The translations under genes were made by a program, and so were the position numbers. Under the pieces are notes generated by a model. The model searched no databases. It was not told where the DNA came from and saw only the letters and a program-made list of their open reading frames with translations. A stretch of 64,000 bases of DNA, taken from NCBI GenBank assembly GCA_019671005.1, contig JAGYYJ010001692.1, positions 1 through 64,000 on the forward strand, read 5' to 3'. Shown here in pieces: positions 35,114 to 46,778 of the stretch; the stretch's first letter is position 1, and every line of letters begins with the position of its first letter. Source of the DNA: Hibiscus mutabilis. Lineage: Eukaryota; Streptophyta; Magnoliopsida; Malvales; Malvaceae.

Positions 35114-35472
35114 CCTTCGGATATTACTTCCTGTAGTTTTAGTTATTTTGGCCTTTATGTTTTACGTTCAAGAGTTTGAGCTCCTTCACGCTTGAAAATT
35201 TGTTTGAATTATCAGACAGTAGCACTGTTTTGAGTTGTTTTGAGTTGTTTTGAGCAATGTTTATGTTTTCAGTTCGGGTTGTATTACTTGAATTGTCTCG
35301 ACATGAATGGCGTGAAGCAAAATTTGGATAGTTAATACCTGGATAAACAGTTAAATGAAGACTCTCTAGAATGTGCATTGAAAATTTAGATGGCTCAAAT
35401 GTAAGCACACAAAATAGACTTTGATCTCAAAGAACTGTTTATGGTAAAAGAATGTGTTAATTATGTAAAGTG

Positions 35473-37346
35473 TCACTCGAATTTGTCTTCTATAGATGTT
35501 AAACTTTGATTTGTAGGTATGACTCCTTGATACGAAGATGAGCTACTGTTTGCTGTCGATTTTGCAGTGGCAACTGCAAATGGCCTGATAGACGACCGAA
35601 GAGGTTCTGGCCCCTCTGCAGCAATTCTCTTGCACAGTGCGTTGCAATTGCTGAGGACCTCCGTTAACCTTCCTTTAAGCTCCCCAAGCTCCACTTGCAA
35701 TGTGTGAACTACATGCATTATACTAGTTAATCAGATTTGTAAGAAGAATGATCAGAATCTTAAAAATGATCAGCAACAGTCTCTTGCTCTGTATTAACTG
35801 AGTGAGCTCGACGTACCTTCTGATAAATGTTGTGAAGTTGTCTTCATTGTGGCAACTGAGTAATTAAAACGCTGGAGAAGTTTAACTGCCAAAGCATCTA
35901 CAACTTCTATTTTGTTTTCTATCTCTTCCTGCAACGAAATGTGTCAAAATAACTATACATTTGAGCTAAAGAAGAGAATATGTATACTTAATTCTTCACA
36001 TAATTGAAATAAGTGTAAAAAGTTCTGCTTTGATCATAACTTGATGGAAATTAATGGAAGATAGGAATTTGACAAGGTGTAAAAACTAAGAAAATGATCC
36101 ACAACAGAGGTAATCCACCCCATGACGTCGCAACAGCTGTTCTCAAACTCATAAATTTATGACAGAGATATGCACCTGTTTCTTGCTAATCTCTTGAGCC
36201 TTCTCCTCCTGCCAATCACGATACATTGAGAAGAGTTCCTCTAACACCTTCGGATTCACAGTAGCTATTTTGATAGTCCAAAAGAAATTATTAAAACCGA
36301 GAATAAAATGTTATGACAACCACAGAACAAAATCAGAAAATATTTAGCACTTCAAGAGCATATCAAGATCATAGTAACCTATGTAGCCCAAATTACCATA
36401 ATTTCTTGGTAGTTAAGGTTTTTTCCCCCTCCAACATTGATCAACTTTTCTCTTGTTCTGTTCATCTAGTTTAATCTTATGCATATGTTTTTCCCCAAAA
36501 AGTACAGAGTTCTACAAATCTTATCTTAGGTCCTTCAGTAATCCACAATTAGGAACTGGAGTACCATATACATGCATAACAAGGCGATTAAAAAGCAACC
36601 CATATGCACCATTGTTTCATTCATCATCTCATCTCTAAAACAATAATTAGGATTCGAGCCCCTGGAATGGGAAAATAGAAATCCCTAATTCTTTCAGAAA
36701 ATTGAAAACCCAAATATCAATATAAATTTTTCGAAGAACCATAAGTTTCACTTTCTTTCAGCGGTTATCAACCAGAAGCACTGATATATAGATATAAAGC
36801 TAGCAAAAAGTGACAAAATTCCCCCCCCCCCCCAAAAAAAAAACTCTGAGCGCAAAACCCTTTTTCACTCATGAAACATTCAATCGTCTTATCATTTTCT
36901 AAATAACCGTCAAAGCTTATAGGCAGCAATTCCCAAAAGTTTTAAGGGAAGTCAGGCTCACCTTGAGCTGAAGATGATGATGGTTTTCTCACTAAAATGT
37001 CAGTTAAGCTCCCCTCCGTTGGCGGTGTCGTCAGTATTGGAGACGACTACAATCCAACACAAAAAGAATCTTCAAATTCCTTTGTTTTTCACGCTGAAAT
37101 ATCTCTATAAAAAAGAATTACGCTTACAATTTTAAGGGATTTGAGCTTCTCCAAAACTGGATCGACAGTTTCTGATCGCTTTGAAATGGTTGTGATTTGA
37201 TCGGCCGAACTCTTCATTACCGATAATCAATATTAGAACAAGTTAAGCTTTAAAAAAAATCCAGCAGAAAAGCTTGAAACTTTTCGACAAAAAAATCGAA
37301 AACTTACCGGTAAAGAACCTGAGAGGACAGATTCAGAGGCGCCCAT
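35473..37346 (-). CDS. Conserved coiled-coil protein, unknown function (6 exons, about 214 aa)
   Basis: Minus-strand exons: 37,346-37,308; 37,211-37,128; 37,046-36,962; 36,264-36,176; 35,928-35,817; 35,708-35,473. All junctions are GT-AG and keep the frame. The product begins MGASESVLSGSLP. Next is a segment ending VLEKLKSLKI, then a Ser/Pro-rich stretch (SPILTTPPTEGSLTDILVRK). A helical, charged middle (residues of about 70-150, YRDWQEEKAQEISKKQ) predicts a coiled coil. The tail is Ser-rich and ends QSLTSIEDKFE. No signal peptide or membrane helix. Consistent splicing and no stops argue for a real gene. I do not recognise the family; a small complex subunit is plausible but unproven. Intron 3 contains a C15-A9-like homopolymer near 36,822-36,843. 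Confidence 0.82.
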
Positions 37347-39850
37347 TGCCGGAAGCTTCAATGTTTTTTTTTTTTGTGGGTAAAGTCTTTGAGGGGCTGT
37401 TCGATAACTAATTCAACAGAACATCCGCACGGGTACTACTGAGTCGGTTTAATGGGGGCAATACGACCCGGAAGAAGAAATCCGGGTTTTGTGAAGTGAT
37501 TGAAAATTGGTCTACTTTTGGTTTTAGTCCCTCCACTATACTAAAATGCAGGATTTTATTATCTTGCGTTAAAGTTGTGATCAAAATTCTTTTAGGATTT
37601 GGTTTAAAGTTAGAATCTTATTTTTAGTAGATATTATTTATTTTACATTAATTAAAGGTAGAGAATATAAGTTGAGTAGAATTACTTTATATGCAAGTTT
37701 CCTTTGTAAACAAGCAACATATTCTTATAAACATATATTTGAGATTAGAGTTTTAGACAACACAATATACAACATGTAGATCAATGATTCTATAAAGCGT
37801 TAAGCCGTAAACATATTGTAATCTTTTATAGTGAAAATTTCATCTCCCGCCCGTAATTTTTCTCGTTTTGAGTTTCTCACGTAAACACTAGTATTATTTA
37901 TTTTCTTGTTTTGTTTGTAATCATCATCTTTCTTTGTTTCGCGGTATACCCCAATATTATACTTACTTTAATTTGACATAATTTAATCTTTTACCTCCAT
38001 AATATTATTACCTTAATTTGTTATTATTTATAAACATTAAAATTCTTTATATATCAAAATATTGTTAATAAATTATAAAAAAGTATTATTATAATAATTT
38101 AAATTGATATATTTTATATATTTATAATATTAACAAATTTAAGTATTATTAAATTAATTTTTTTTTATTTTAGAATATCGTGTATAAAATAAATATTTTA
38201 TCTATTTAAAAGCACTTTTACACAGTAATCACAAACTCTCAAATTTTAAATCAAACAATACAAAAATATTTTTACCGTACTTTTCAAAAGTAATGCCAAC
38301 TTATCCTATAATTATGGTCAACTAATAATAGATTTATATATTAACCGAATGCTTAAGATTATTTTTTAAAAATTCGCATCATCACTTAAATGACAACAAC
38401 TAATAATTTTATCAATTTAGGTTTACTATTAATATTATAAAATAGAGGAACAAATTATGCCAAATTAATAGGATTAAATATTAAAATTCAGCATAATTGA
38501 GGGCTAAAACCATGCTACCTTGGCAATTTGATAACTTCATATAAGACGACAACGTTTCTTTCCACAATATCCAAAACCCCTTCCCTCCCATCCTCTTTTA
38601 AGACCTTAAAGTGTATGTTAACAATAAATGGTAATGATAATAAGTGAGATCAGTATATGGATTCTTGTAAAGTCGTCACAAAGTAAAGTGTTAGAAAAAG
38701 TTTTAATAATCCAAGAAAATAAAATATTGAAATTATTATTGGATCAAAAGATCATAAGAAAAGTTTTAATGTTTGTTCCTGAGCTTGAGAATAAAATTCT
38801 CTGTTTTATTGCGTAAAACCTATTAAGTTTATATTTAAGGAAAATTATCTCTAAAATATTCGTAAGCCCACGAAAAGTTTAATTAATTTAAAAATTCATA
38901 TAACGCGCATCATATCAACTTAAGTCATTCAATATCGCGCATCATATATAAGTTTTTCTTTTTTTAACATAATTAACAAGTAGCTTATTTTGAGCATCAA
39001 TTTCTCATTCATCACTCACCCGTTTTGAGCATATGAAATACTGTTGTAAAAGTTTCACGGAGTAGAATGCAGTAATTTCATTATTTGAATCTCTTTTTTA
39101 CCAACAAAAAATATACTCAAAGTTTTCAATTTATCATATTTTCCAACAGAAAGAATATATAATCCAGGTGAAAACACAATCAAGTAAGTGGTATGATTTA
39201 TATAAGAAAAAAAACCAGAATGAATGTTTGGTTATAGAATAAAATCCATTCATTTATCTTCGTTCAACGATTCAAAAAATTATAAAAACTAAATGAATTT
39301 TATAGGATTCAAGTGGATCGTATACATATACCTATAGATAAAGTCAAAACCTTGTTTATTGAAATGATGATGAGTTGAAGGATGATATTGGTGGCCATGC
39401 CTTGAAAGTTGAAGGATAGTGTTCCAAATGTATCACTGCAACATCATTGTACCGATCGATCTGGTATTTGTCATTTCACTCCAAAAAAGCTAACATCCCT
39501 TTAAGACATATGCTTCGTCAACATGGCATATGTGGCTTCATATGCTTCCCCAAATCATTGTTTTTCTTTTCTGAATATTGTCCTCATTCGCTTCTTATAT
39601 AGGCTGGCGGGGGAAGGGTTTCAAATTGAGAGCACAAAAGTTTTATATTTGTTGATGTTTTTCCTTTTTGTTTTCTGGTGATTAATTTAGGAATGGAGTT
39701 AAGATTCTAACTCAAGAGAATAAAGTATAATTTTTTAGGTGTATGGAACAACTTACAATTATTTCACGTAAGTTCGAAAGTGTTCATTGGGAACAATTGA
39801 CGTGGAAACTCTTGATTGGCCATGAGCTTAGATGAGCCAGCTCTATGTGT
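37347..39850. other. AT-rich intergenic, no gene recognised
   Basis: Promoter side of the minus-strand coiled-coil gene, then a long stretch without credible ORFs or repeat ends. A TATA-like CTTATATAGG near 39,594 is followed by no ORF, so an unspliced non-coding transcript is possible but unsupported. Confidence 0.4.
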
Positions 39851-39855
39851 AACAG

Positions 39856-40060
39856 GAGAAATTATTAGATGGACTCGGCTTATCACATCATCCATGATCC
39901 ATCTAATAATATTTAGCTATTTTAGTGTAACTTTGAGTAACTATCTACTTCTTAATTACATGTAGAAAAAAGGTGAAGAATCACCTTGAAAAAATAACGT
40001 AAAAAAAATATTATTAGATGGACTATAAATGACGTGATGAGCTATACCCATTTAATAATT
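39856..40060. repeat. Three copies of ATTATTAGATGGA, two inverted
   Basis: ATTATTAGATGGA (about 39,857), its perfect inverse TCCATCTAATAAT (about 39,899), and a third direct copy at about 40,009 followed by a related CCCATTTAATAATT near 40,050. The spacing suggests nested ends of small foldback elements. There is no coding capacity. Confidence 0.55.
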
Positions 40061-40634
40061 TTTCGTCCAATGATATTTTTTTCTAGAGAGAAAAAAGGAA
40101 TATGTTTTTTCTTTCTCTATTCAAAATAAAAATTATTAGGGCAGTGGTGATTGTTCATCATTGTTTTACAAGCACCCATTTTGTGGGAATGTGATTGGTC
40201 CAGGCCTTTTTGGGTAAATTGTGTGAGATGTTTCCTCTGAGTTTGTTCCAATTACAAGTAGAATTCAAACACATAATAGATATTCGTTTCCCATTAATTT
40301 CCCCCATAAAAGAATAATAGAAGAAACAACATTTTAAATTGGATTATTTTTTGGTTTCCTAACGTATTCACCGAAACCAGCCTAATGATTAATTATTTGC
40401 ATTTTATGGGTTCATTCTATAGTGTTCCGATATTTTGAAATTACCACTATTACCTTTATACATTTAACTTTTAAAAAGGATAAAAATAAAATAATACATT
40501 ATACACTAAACCCTAAAATATTTAAATGAGATATTTATGCCTTATTTTTTATGTGTGTATACTGATGTCTGTTTCGTGTCACTCCGTTATCATCTGTCAC
40601 TGGATAAGATTTAAGACGAAAATTTTCTGCTCTT

Positions 40635-40860
40635 TTTAATGTTTCTTTTTGTGTCTCAACACTAAAGAAAATCAAGTCCTAAGCCTCAACTCTAATTTCT
40701 AAATCCTAAATCCTACTCCCTAAAAAATACACCCTACACTCAATACTCTAACCCCTAACCCTAATCTTATACCCTAAATCTAATTTTTTAATGACGGAAC
40801 ATAAATAGAGGCACTGAAAGAGACAAACGATTAATTTCTACTCGTCAAAATTAATACATA
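40635..40860. repeat. Telomere-like (CCCTAAA) degenerate repeat element
   Basis: CACTAAAGAAAATCAAGTCC leads into a run of CTAAATCC/CCTAACCCTAA variants, then ATGACGGAACATAAATAGAGG and AAACGATTAATTTCTACTCG. Copies of the same order occur at 45,735, 60,110, 60,690 (inverted), 60,880 and 62,705. Here it lies between the MULE/RPL8 block and the NAC locus. Confidence 0.6.
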
Positions 40861-41211
40861 AATGAGAATTTAAGTTTCGCGTCACCCCTTCATCTTCTCT
40901 AAATTTTTAATGTGTCCTATAGATTTTAATTTCCTTATAATATCAAGAATTGATAATATTTATTGATATGTGTTGGGTGTATTGGTAAGGCACATTGCAC
41001 TCCAAAAGAGAGGACGCGAGTTTAATTCTTGAATATGACATTGTTGAGAGGGGTAGCCTCGTACCCAAAACATGAACTGTAAGACAAACATACATATAAC
41101 AAAAAAAAATTGATAATATTTTATGCACATTTAACATTAGGTTTCCTAAGGTTACAAATGAAATTAAAAACTGTCGTATGTGTTTATGAATATTTTTTAA
41201 AAGGGTTTTAT

Positions 41212-41426
41212 TTTGATACACAGTCCGTGTAAAATATTTTTACACGACCCTTCTATAAAATCTAAAACCCTAACACCCTAGATTCTAAACCCTAAACTCT
41301 AACCCTAAACCTTAAATTCTAAACCTTACAACCTAAACCCCTAAACTTTAAACCCTAAACTAAAATCATAACCCCTAATTTTGAAAAACACGTGTAAACT
41401 TTAATTTACACGGACTATGTATCAAA
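41212..41426. mobile_element. MITE with telomere-like core (about 215 bp)
   Basis: The inverted ends are about 24 bp long: TTTGATACACAGTCCGTGTA at the left and TACACGGACTATGTATCAAA at the right, 19 of 20 matching. Inside, GTGTAAAATATTTTTACAC is palindromic and 41,260-41,365 is a degenerate CCCTAAA tract. A target duplication could not be fixed. Confidence 0.75.
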
Positions 41427-42308
41427 CTTTTTCTCTTTTTAAAAACTAAAAACTTAACAAATGAGACATCTATAATATAATAATCTTGAACAATAAGGTT
41501 GATTAGTTTTGTCTGTTAATATTAGGAATGATAGTTATTTTCAAAGACCCATACTTTTTCATATAATGCAAAAATTTGTACTATTATCATTTTGTATGAA
41601 TAAAGTACTTAATCATACTAATTGGTCTAAATGGTGAAAAATTAAAATCTGATATATCACCTTTCATTGAAATGTCTATTCCTCTGAGATGAATGTTTTT
41701 ATTGAAAATTTGTGTTTGAAAATTAAAAAAAAAATGCTAGTATTACAAAAACTGATGTTTGAATTCGAACATTCACGTCACTGGTTTAGGGTTTGGTTTA
41801 TTGACACAGAATTTATCCCAATTCCCAAGTATTTGGGCACAGATTCTCGTTCAAAAAAACAAAAGAAGTAACGAAACACTCATTAATATACTAGTGATTT
41901 TTCTCATATTTAAATACCACAAAATTGAAGATATTGAAAAATAAAGCAGGTGGGAAAAAACTATACACTTATTTTGTCTGGAAAGAGGGAATTGGCGAGG
42001 CACGCATACCCAGCGCATGCGAGACAAGCCATGGACCCACTAAGTTCACACATAGGTTCCAACCCTTTTTGTGTGTTCTTATTCATTTTACTAATTTTCT
42101 TGTATGGAGATTCTTTTTCTTCTTACAATTATCCCTCCCATCTTGTTTGGTTTCCAGGAAAATATGAATGTCTGCAATTGCATGCATGTTCCATGTTGAG
42201 AGAAAAGAGAATTCTTCACTCATTTCACAACCATATGTTTACAAAAAATTGAAAATAAACGTCTTAGGCATCAAACGTTTATAATATACTAAGAGACATA
42301 ACCCCCCT

Positions 42309-44105
42309 TCATTTATCAAATACGCAGATTCCAATATCACAATCTGGACTTGGATTCGAGAACTCGTTCAACTCGTAATAATTCCCTTCTTCTCCTCCAC
42401 CACCATTACTACTACTCTGTAATAACAGCAATGCCATGTCTGAGTTACTATCATTATTGGCTTCGAAGTTCGAAACACCTTCATCACCTCCATACCTGAT
42501 CTCTTGGCTCAGTTGAGACGCTACGAACTTGTCGAGGGCTCTCCAGTCAGTCACTTTCTTGGAGTTGTCGCACAATAATTTATTCTTCTTCTTCTTCTGC
42601 TGCTGCTGATAATAATATTCTTCCTCTTTGTCATGATAATTAATATTATTATTCTCTGATATTAGAGATGTCGAGTTCGGCCTCTTTATCAATGGCAGAG
42701 AGGGGCCCTCCAGCTGAGGAAGCTGTACGAACTGATCACAGTGGACGAAGTTCAAATTATCCGCCTCTATCTCTTGCTTACACAACATATTCGGAGGTAA
42801 GAAGTTCTGGGGTTGTTGCCTCGGAATGTAATCGATCGGATCGACGATGGTGCTGCTGATGCCACTCGCTTCATCGTAGAAGTAGCTCGAGTCCCACTGT
42901 TCGATGTTCTTGTTTTGACCAGTAGTATTGCTTCTCTTCTTGAACGCTCGACAAACCACCCATCCTTCCTCCTGCAGAAAACAAAGTTATTCTAGCAATG
43001 GTGATCACATATATGAAAACCATGGAGGAGAAATCCAATTTCGCCTTTGAAAAACTGATGAACATGGAGGAAAGATGAAAAAGACAGAAAAGGAATAGGA
43101 AGAAATAAGCATGCATATTAGCTTTTGACTTAGGGATGGTGGAAGTCATTGTTCTAGAAATGATCATATTATGTTTGACATTTAATTTCAGTGTAAAAAG
43201 CGAAAGTTGATTCCTTTCATATAAATTCAACTATAAATGCTGAAGAAAACAGTAAAAGTTAGGCCTCATGCGATGAATTAACGAGGCAAGCAGGCACTAA
43301 TCATCCTGTCTTTTCTTTCGTGACTGATAGTAATGGATGTCTAACCCTTTCTTTGGACTGAGTTTGGGATCAAAAATGCTAGTATGATCAAAGCTACTCA
43401 GAATGGTGGACGACCATGAAAACAAACACACAAACTTTTTCACTTTATTAACGACATGATAATCTATTAAAGATGTTAGTTAAGGGTTGAAAATTGTAAT
43501 TTTCTGTATCCGTTTTCAAAGTTGCTTGCCTGTGGGGGTCCATTCTCGTCGAATTCAAGCCTGTATTCATGCATGATCCAATCGGTTTTCTGACCAGTTG
43601 GAGCTCTTCCTTTGTAGAAAACCAGAGTCTTTCTCATGCTAATCAGCTTTGATTTATCATAAACCGCCTTGTCCCTCCCCGTTGCCTTCCAAAAACCCGC
43701 CATGGTCGCTCTATTGGTTCTCGTCCCCGTCGGATACTTCTTGTCCTTGTGACTAAAGAAATACCACTCGTTTTGCTCCTCGTACCCGATCCGGCACCTC
43801 TGTGGCTCATCACCAATAACACTCAGATCTTACATAAAATAAGACATAAATATACACTTTAATAGCATCCAAGTCTAGGGTTAACATTAGAAACCTAGCT
43901 TGGAAGAATTGAGCTTACAGATAGAGAAACCCTAGAATATGATGAGTATACCTTGAAGGTCCCATGGTTCGATCCTGTAGAGCTCAATGTCTCTGATAAC
44001 GTCGAGATCGATCTTCTTTGATGCAACTTTCTTCCTCAGGTAGTACACAACAAGCTCCTCGTCGGTCGGGTGGAACCGGAATCCAGGTGGGACACACGAC
44101 TCCAC
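42309..44105 (-). pseudogene. NAC transcription factor, VND-like, probably inactive
   Basis: Minus-strand exons: 44,105-43,952; 43,799-43,530; 42,971-42,309. The NAC domain is well kept: VPPGFRFHPTDEELVVYYLR, then NEWYFFSHKDKKYPTGTRTN, GFWKATGRDKAVYDKSK, LVFYKGRAPTGQKTDWIMHE and EEGWVVCRAFKKR. This resembles VND1-3, activators of vessel secondary-wall genes. The C-terminal region of about 215 residues is rich in Gln, Asn and acidic residues. Defects: the codon where ATG is expected reads GTG (44,103-44,105), with TGA two codons upstream. The exon 1/exon 2 junction is out of frame by two bases (CACAG|AGGTGC where G|AG AGG TGC is expected). The second intron uses a GC donor (CAG|GCAAGC). The rest is intact, so decay is recent, or the assembly has errors here. 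Confidence 0.8.
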
Positions 44106-44160
44106 AGATCACTTCTCTGACTCCACCACCCCGGTATTAGCAGCAGCTCTAGAGGCCACT

Positions 44161-44168
44161 CTTTTATA
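44161..44168 (-). promoter_or_regulatory. TATA box of the NAC locus
   Basis: TATAAAAG on the minus strand, about 56 bp before the position of the lost start. That is too close for a normal leader plus ATG, so it may be fortuitous. Confidence 0.35.
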
Positions 44169-44169
44169 A

Positions 44170-45734
44170 CTTCATCATCTCTAAATCATAACCAATAAAA
44201 GAAAACTTAAAAAATAGAAAGAAAAAATAATGGAATTCTCTTCGATTAAAAAGGGTGACAAAGTGCTATCATAATGATCATTTGCTACTAGGCTATAGCT
44301 CATTTGGTGATCGGCAGTGATTAAAACTCAGCGGGCTCAGCCCCATGTTTATCTCTCTCTTGGAAACAAAATTTAACGCGTGTAATAAAACTAAACCCTG
44401 TGTTTCATGGATAATAACTAGGAGATGTGAAAAGGCTAAAAGAAAAAGAATCATGACAAGTTTGGTTTGATGAAAACCGAGAGAGAACACTTGGAACGGA
44501 CAACTAGATGTTTGTGCTAATGATGTTGTCTTGTGTTGGTGAATGGTGTGAATGATGCATCGAGAACGGGATTTCCATTACTAAACTATTTTTTGTCAAA
44601 TTATGGTTCTAGTCCTTTTATTATGCTCAATTTTTTGGTGTTAGTCCTTATAATAGTACCATTAGCTGGTCTAGATAATGATTAGGATTAACTATATTTA
44701 TACACATTAAAATATAAGGACAGGGTTTCTAGAATATGTACAAACTCGCCAAGAGAGTTTTTACCAAAAGGGTTTGAAACAAACAAAAATTACTTTTTGA
44801 TAAAACATACTCCTATTAATTAATCAAAGAAAGATAAGTATAAAACACATTTAAGTTAGGGATTTTGAGTTGTTCTATGGGTGATTAGAAAGTTGAATAA
44901 TGGACAAAGGTGGATGACGTTATCACAATTAAGCACGCGTTTGTTTCTTAAGAGGCGAAAAGAGACACAGTTTCCATTGGATCAAAGCCTGACAAAAGTG
45001 AAAGAGATGAAAGAAACCGGACTCCACTTCCAGTTGCAGCTGCAGAGGTTTGTGTCTCATTGCAAATGAAACGACTCTATCAACTTTGTCTGTTTGCGGA
45101 GAATTTTCGTAGCAAAGCTGACCCTTCTTTTTCCCTTGATGGAGGAACAACTGATAGTCTGACCCCAAAATGAGAAAATATTTTCTGGGTTTTTTTGCAG
45201 TAGTTTCCAAATACTACAAATCAAATTAGGAACACGACCTCTAAAACTCTGGGTTTTAAGGCTATTCTGACCAAATCGAACAAGCCAACAATGGTTCTGT
45301 CTCAATTAGGCTGTTGATCAAAACGAAAGAACTCAATCTCCATTGCTAGAATGTGCTGAATGACACAGAAACATCCAAAAACTTGTAATCTAGGGAAGAC
45401 AAACAGGTGACATGACACAATACTACGTATTTGTTGAAAACATCATTTTCCCCCATGCAAAGTTAGGTGGCGGTGGAGTTAATTAATTATTGGTTTTTGA
45501 TGAGTTGAGATGGAGGAGAAATGAAGAGGAAGAAGACAAAGAGAGGAAATGAAAAGGGACAGAATTGAAGAACAGAGAGACAAAAGGAGAGGGAGATGAA
45601 GAGAATATAAAAAGGGGAGGGGGAGGACCGCTCGACTGCGCATGGTTGATGGCCGTCCCCAGTTGGCTTACGTCAATGCATACCTAACCATATTTGAACA
45701 AAAATCCTCAATCATTTTTTTTTTGTCTTTTTTA
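44170..45734. other. Upstream region of the NAC locus, no gene recognised
   Basis: No credible ORF. A strongly purine-rich block on + (45,500-45,625; pyrimidine-rich on -) with a possible TATA-like stretch suggests a leader or promoter for minus-strand transcription, perhaps of the NAC locus, but spacing to the coding exons is over 1.3 kb. Confidence 0.35.
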
Positions 45735-45912
45735 TACCCGAATATTAAAAAATTAAATTATAAATTTAAATTGTAAATCTTGAAACTTAAAAATACACTC
45801 TTCCTAAATCTTAACCTTAAACACTAATATTAAACTTTATCCCTAAACTATAAACTTTTTTAATGGTGTAGAGGGCGTAAATAGGGACATTAAAAAGACA
45901 TGATTTTTATTC
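45735..45912. repeat. Telomere-like degenerate repeat element
   Basis: ATTAAAAAATTAAATTATAA, then degenerate CCTAAA variants, then TTAATGGTGTAGAGGGCGTA and AAAAAGACATGATTTTTATT. The order is as in the copies at 40,635, 60,110 and 62,705. It abuts the hAT-like element at 45,921. Confidence 0.55.
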
Positions 45913-45920
45913 ACCATATA

Positions 45921-46638
45921 CAGGGCCATCCCTGGGCCAGGGCAATAGGGACGCCCGCCCAGGGCCCCTAGCCTGCCCAAGAAAATTAAAAGTGTAGTTT
46001 TTAGCTCTTACGGGTGGATAAAAAAAAGAACTCAATGATGAACATGTTTATTTATATATAGCTAGATAAGTTTTGGGCCCCCAATAATAAGTATTAAAAA
46101 AATTAAAACGTAAGAGTATGCTCATATTAATACATATTGGGGGGAAATTGAGCCCCTAATAATAAGTATTAAAAATAATTCAATTTATGCTCGTGATAAC
46201 AAATATTAAAATTAAATTTTTTAATACTTGTTATCAGGGACCTATTTTCTCACTATTTATTATTATGAACATACTCTTAAAATTTATTTTTTAATACTTG
46301 TTATTATAGACGTACTCTTAAAATTTATTTTTTAATACTTGATATTATAGACATGTATTTAAGTAGTGGTATGTAACCGCAACAGAGATCATTATATAGC
46401 AGTAGAGACACCATCCAAAACTACAATACCTGCAACCGTTATGTCCACAATAGCATATATTATTAAAAAATTTCACAACTGCGATACCCTCAGTGATAGA
46501 AATAACATTCGTTATGTCTGCAACTGTGATAAGCGCAATATGACCGAATATACGATCGCAACCGCAATTTAAATTCTTAATTTAGGGCCCAATTTTTAAA
46601 TTCACCATAGGGCCACTAAAATCTCATGAACTGCCCTG
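45921..46638. mobile_element. hAT-like non-autonomous element (718 bp)
   Basis: 8-bp flanks ACCATATA (45,913-45,920) and GCCATATA (46,639-46,646) match at 7 of 8. The element begins CAGGGCCATCCCTGGGCC and ends GCCCTG. Only the outer CAGGGC is perfectly inverted. The interior has TAATAATAAGTATTAAAAA-type direct repeats and no transposase. A related end occurs at 282. Confidence 0.7.
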
Positions 46639-46778
46639 GCCATATATATCAAGTAAAATCACAAATAATACAAATTCAAATAGCTATCACTATAATTAAT
46701 TGTTATAGAAAGTGTGATTTGTATTGATAATTGAAATGTTTACATAACTAAATTATAAAAAATATATATATGGATAGA

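Noticed and set aside
39330..39640. Possible microRNA precursor
   Set aside because: Short complementary pieces (CATATG) exist, but no long imperfect hairpin could be formed by eye.
41260..41365. True interstitial telomere
   Set aside because: The repeat is degenerate and enclosed by transposon-like inverted ends, so a telomere fusion is not needed.
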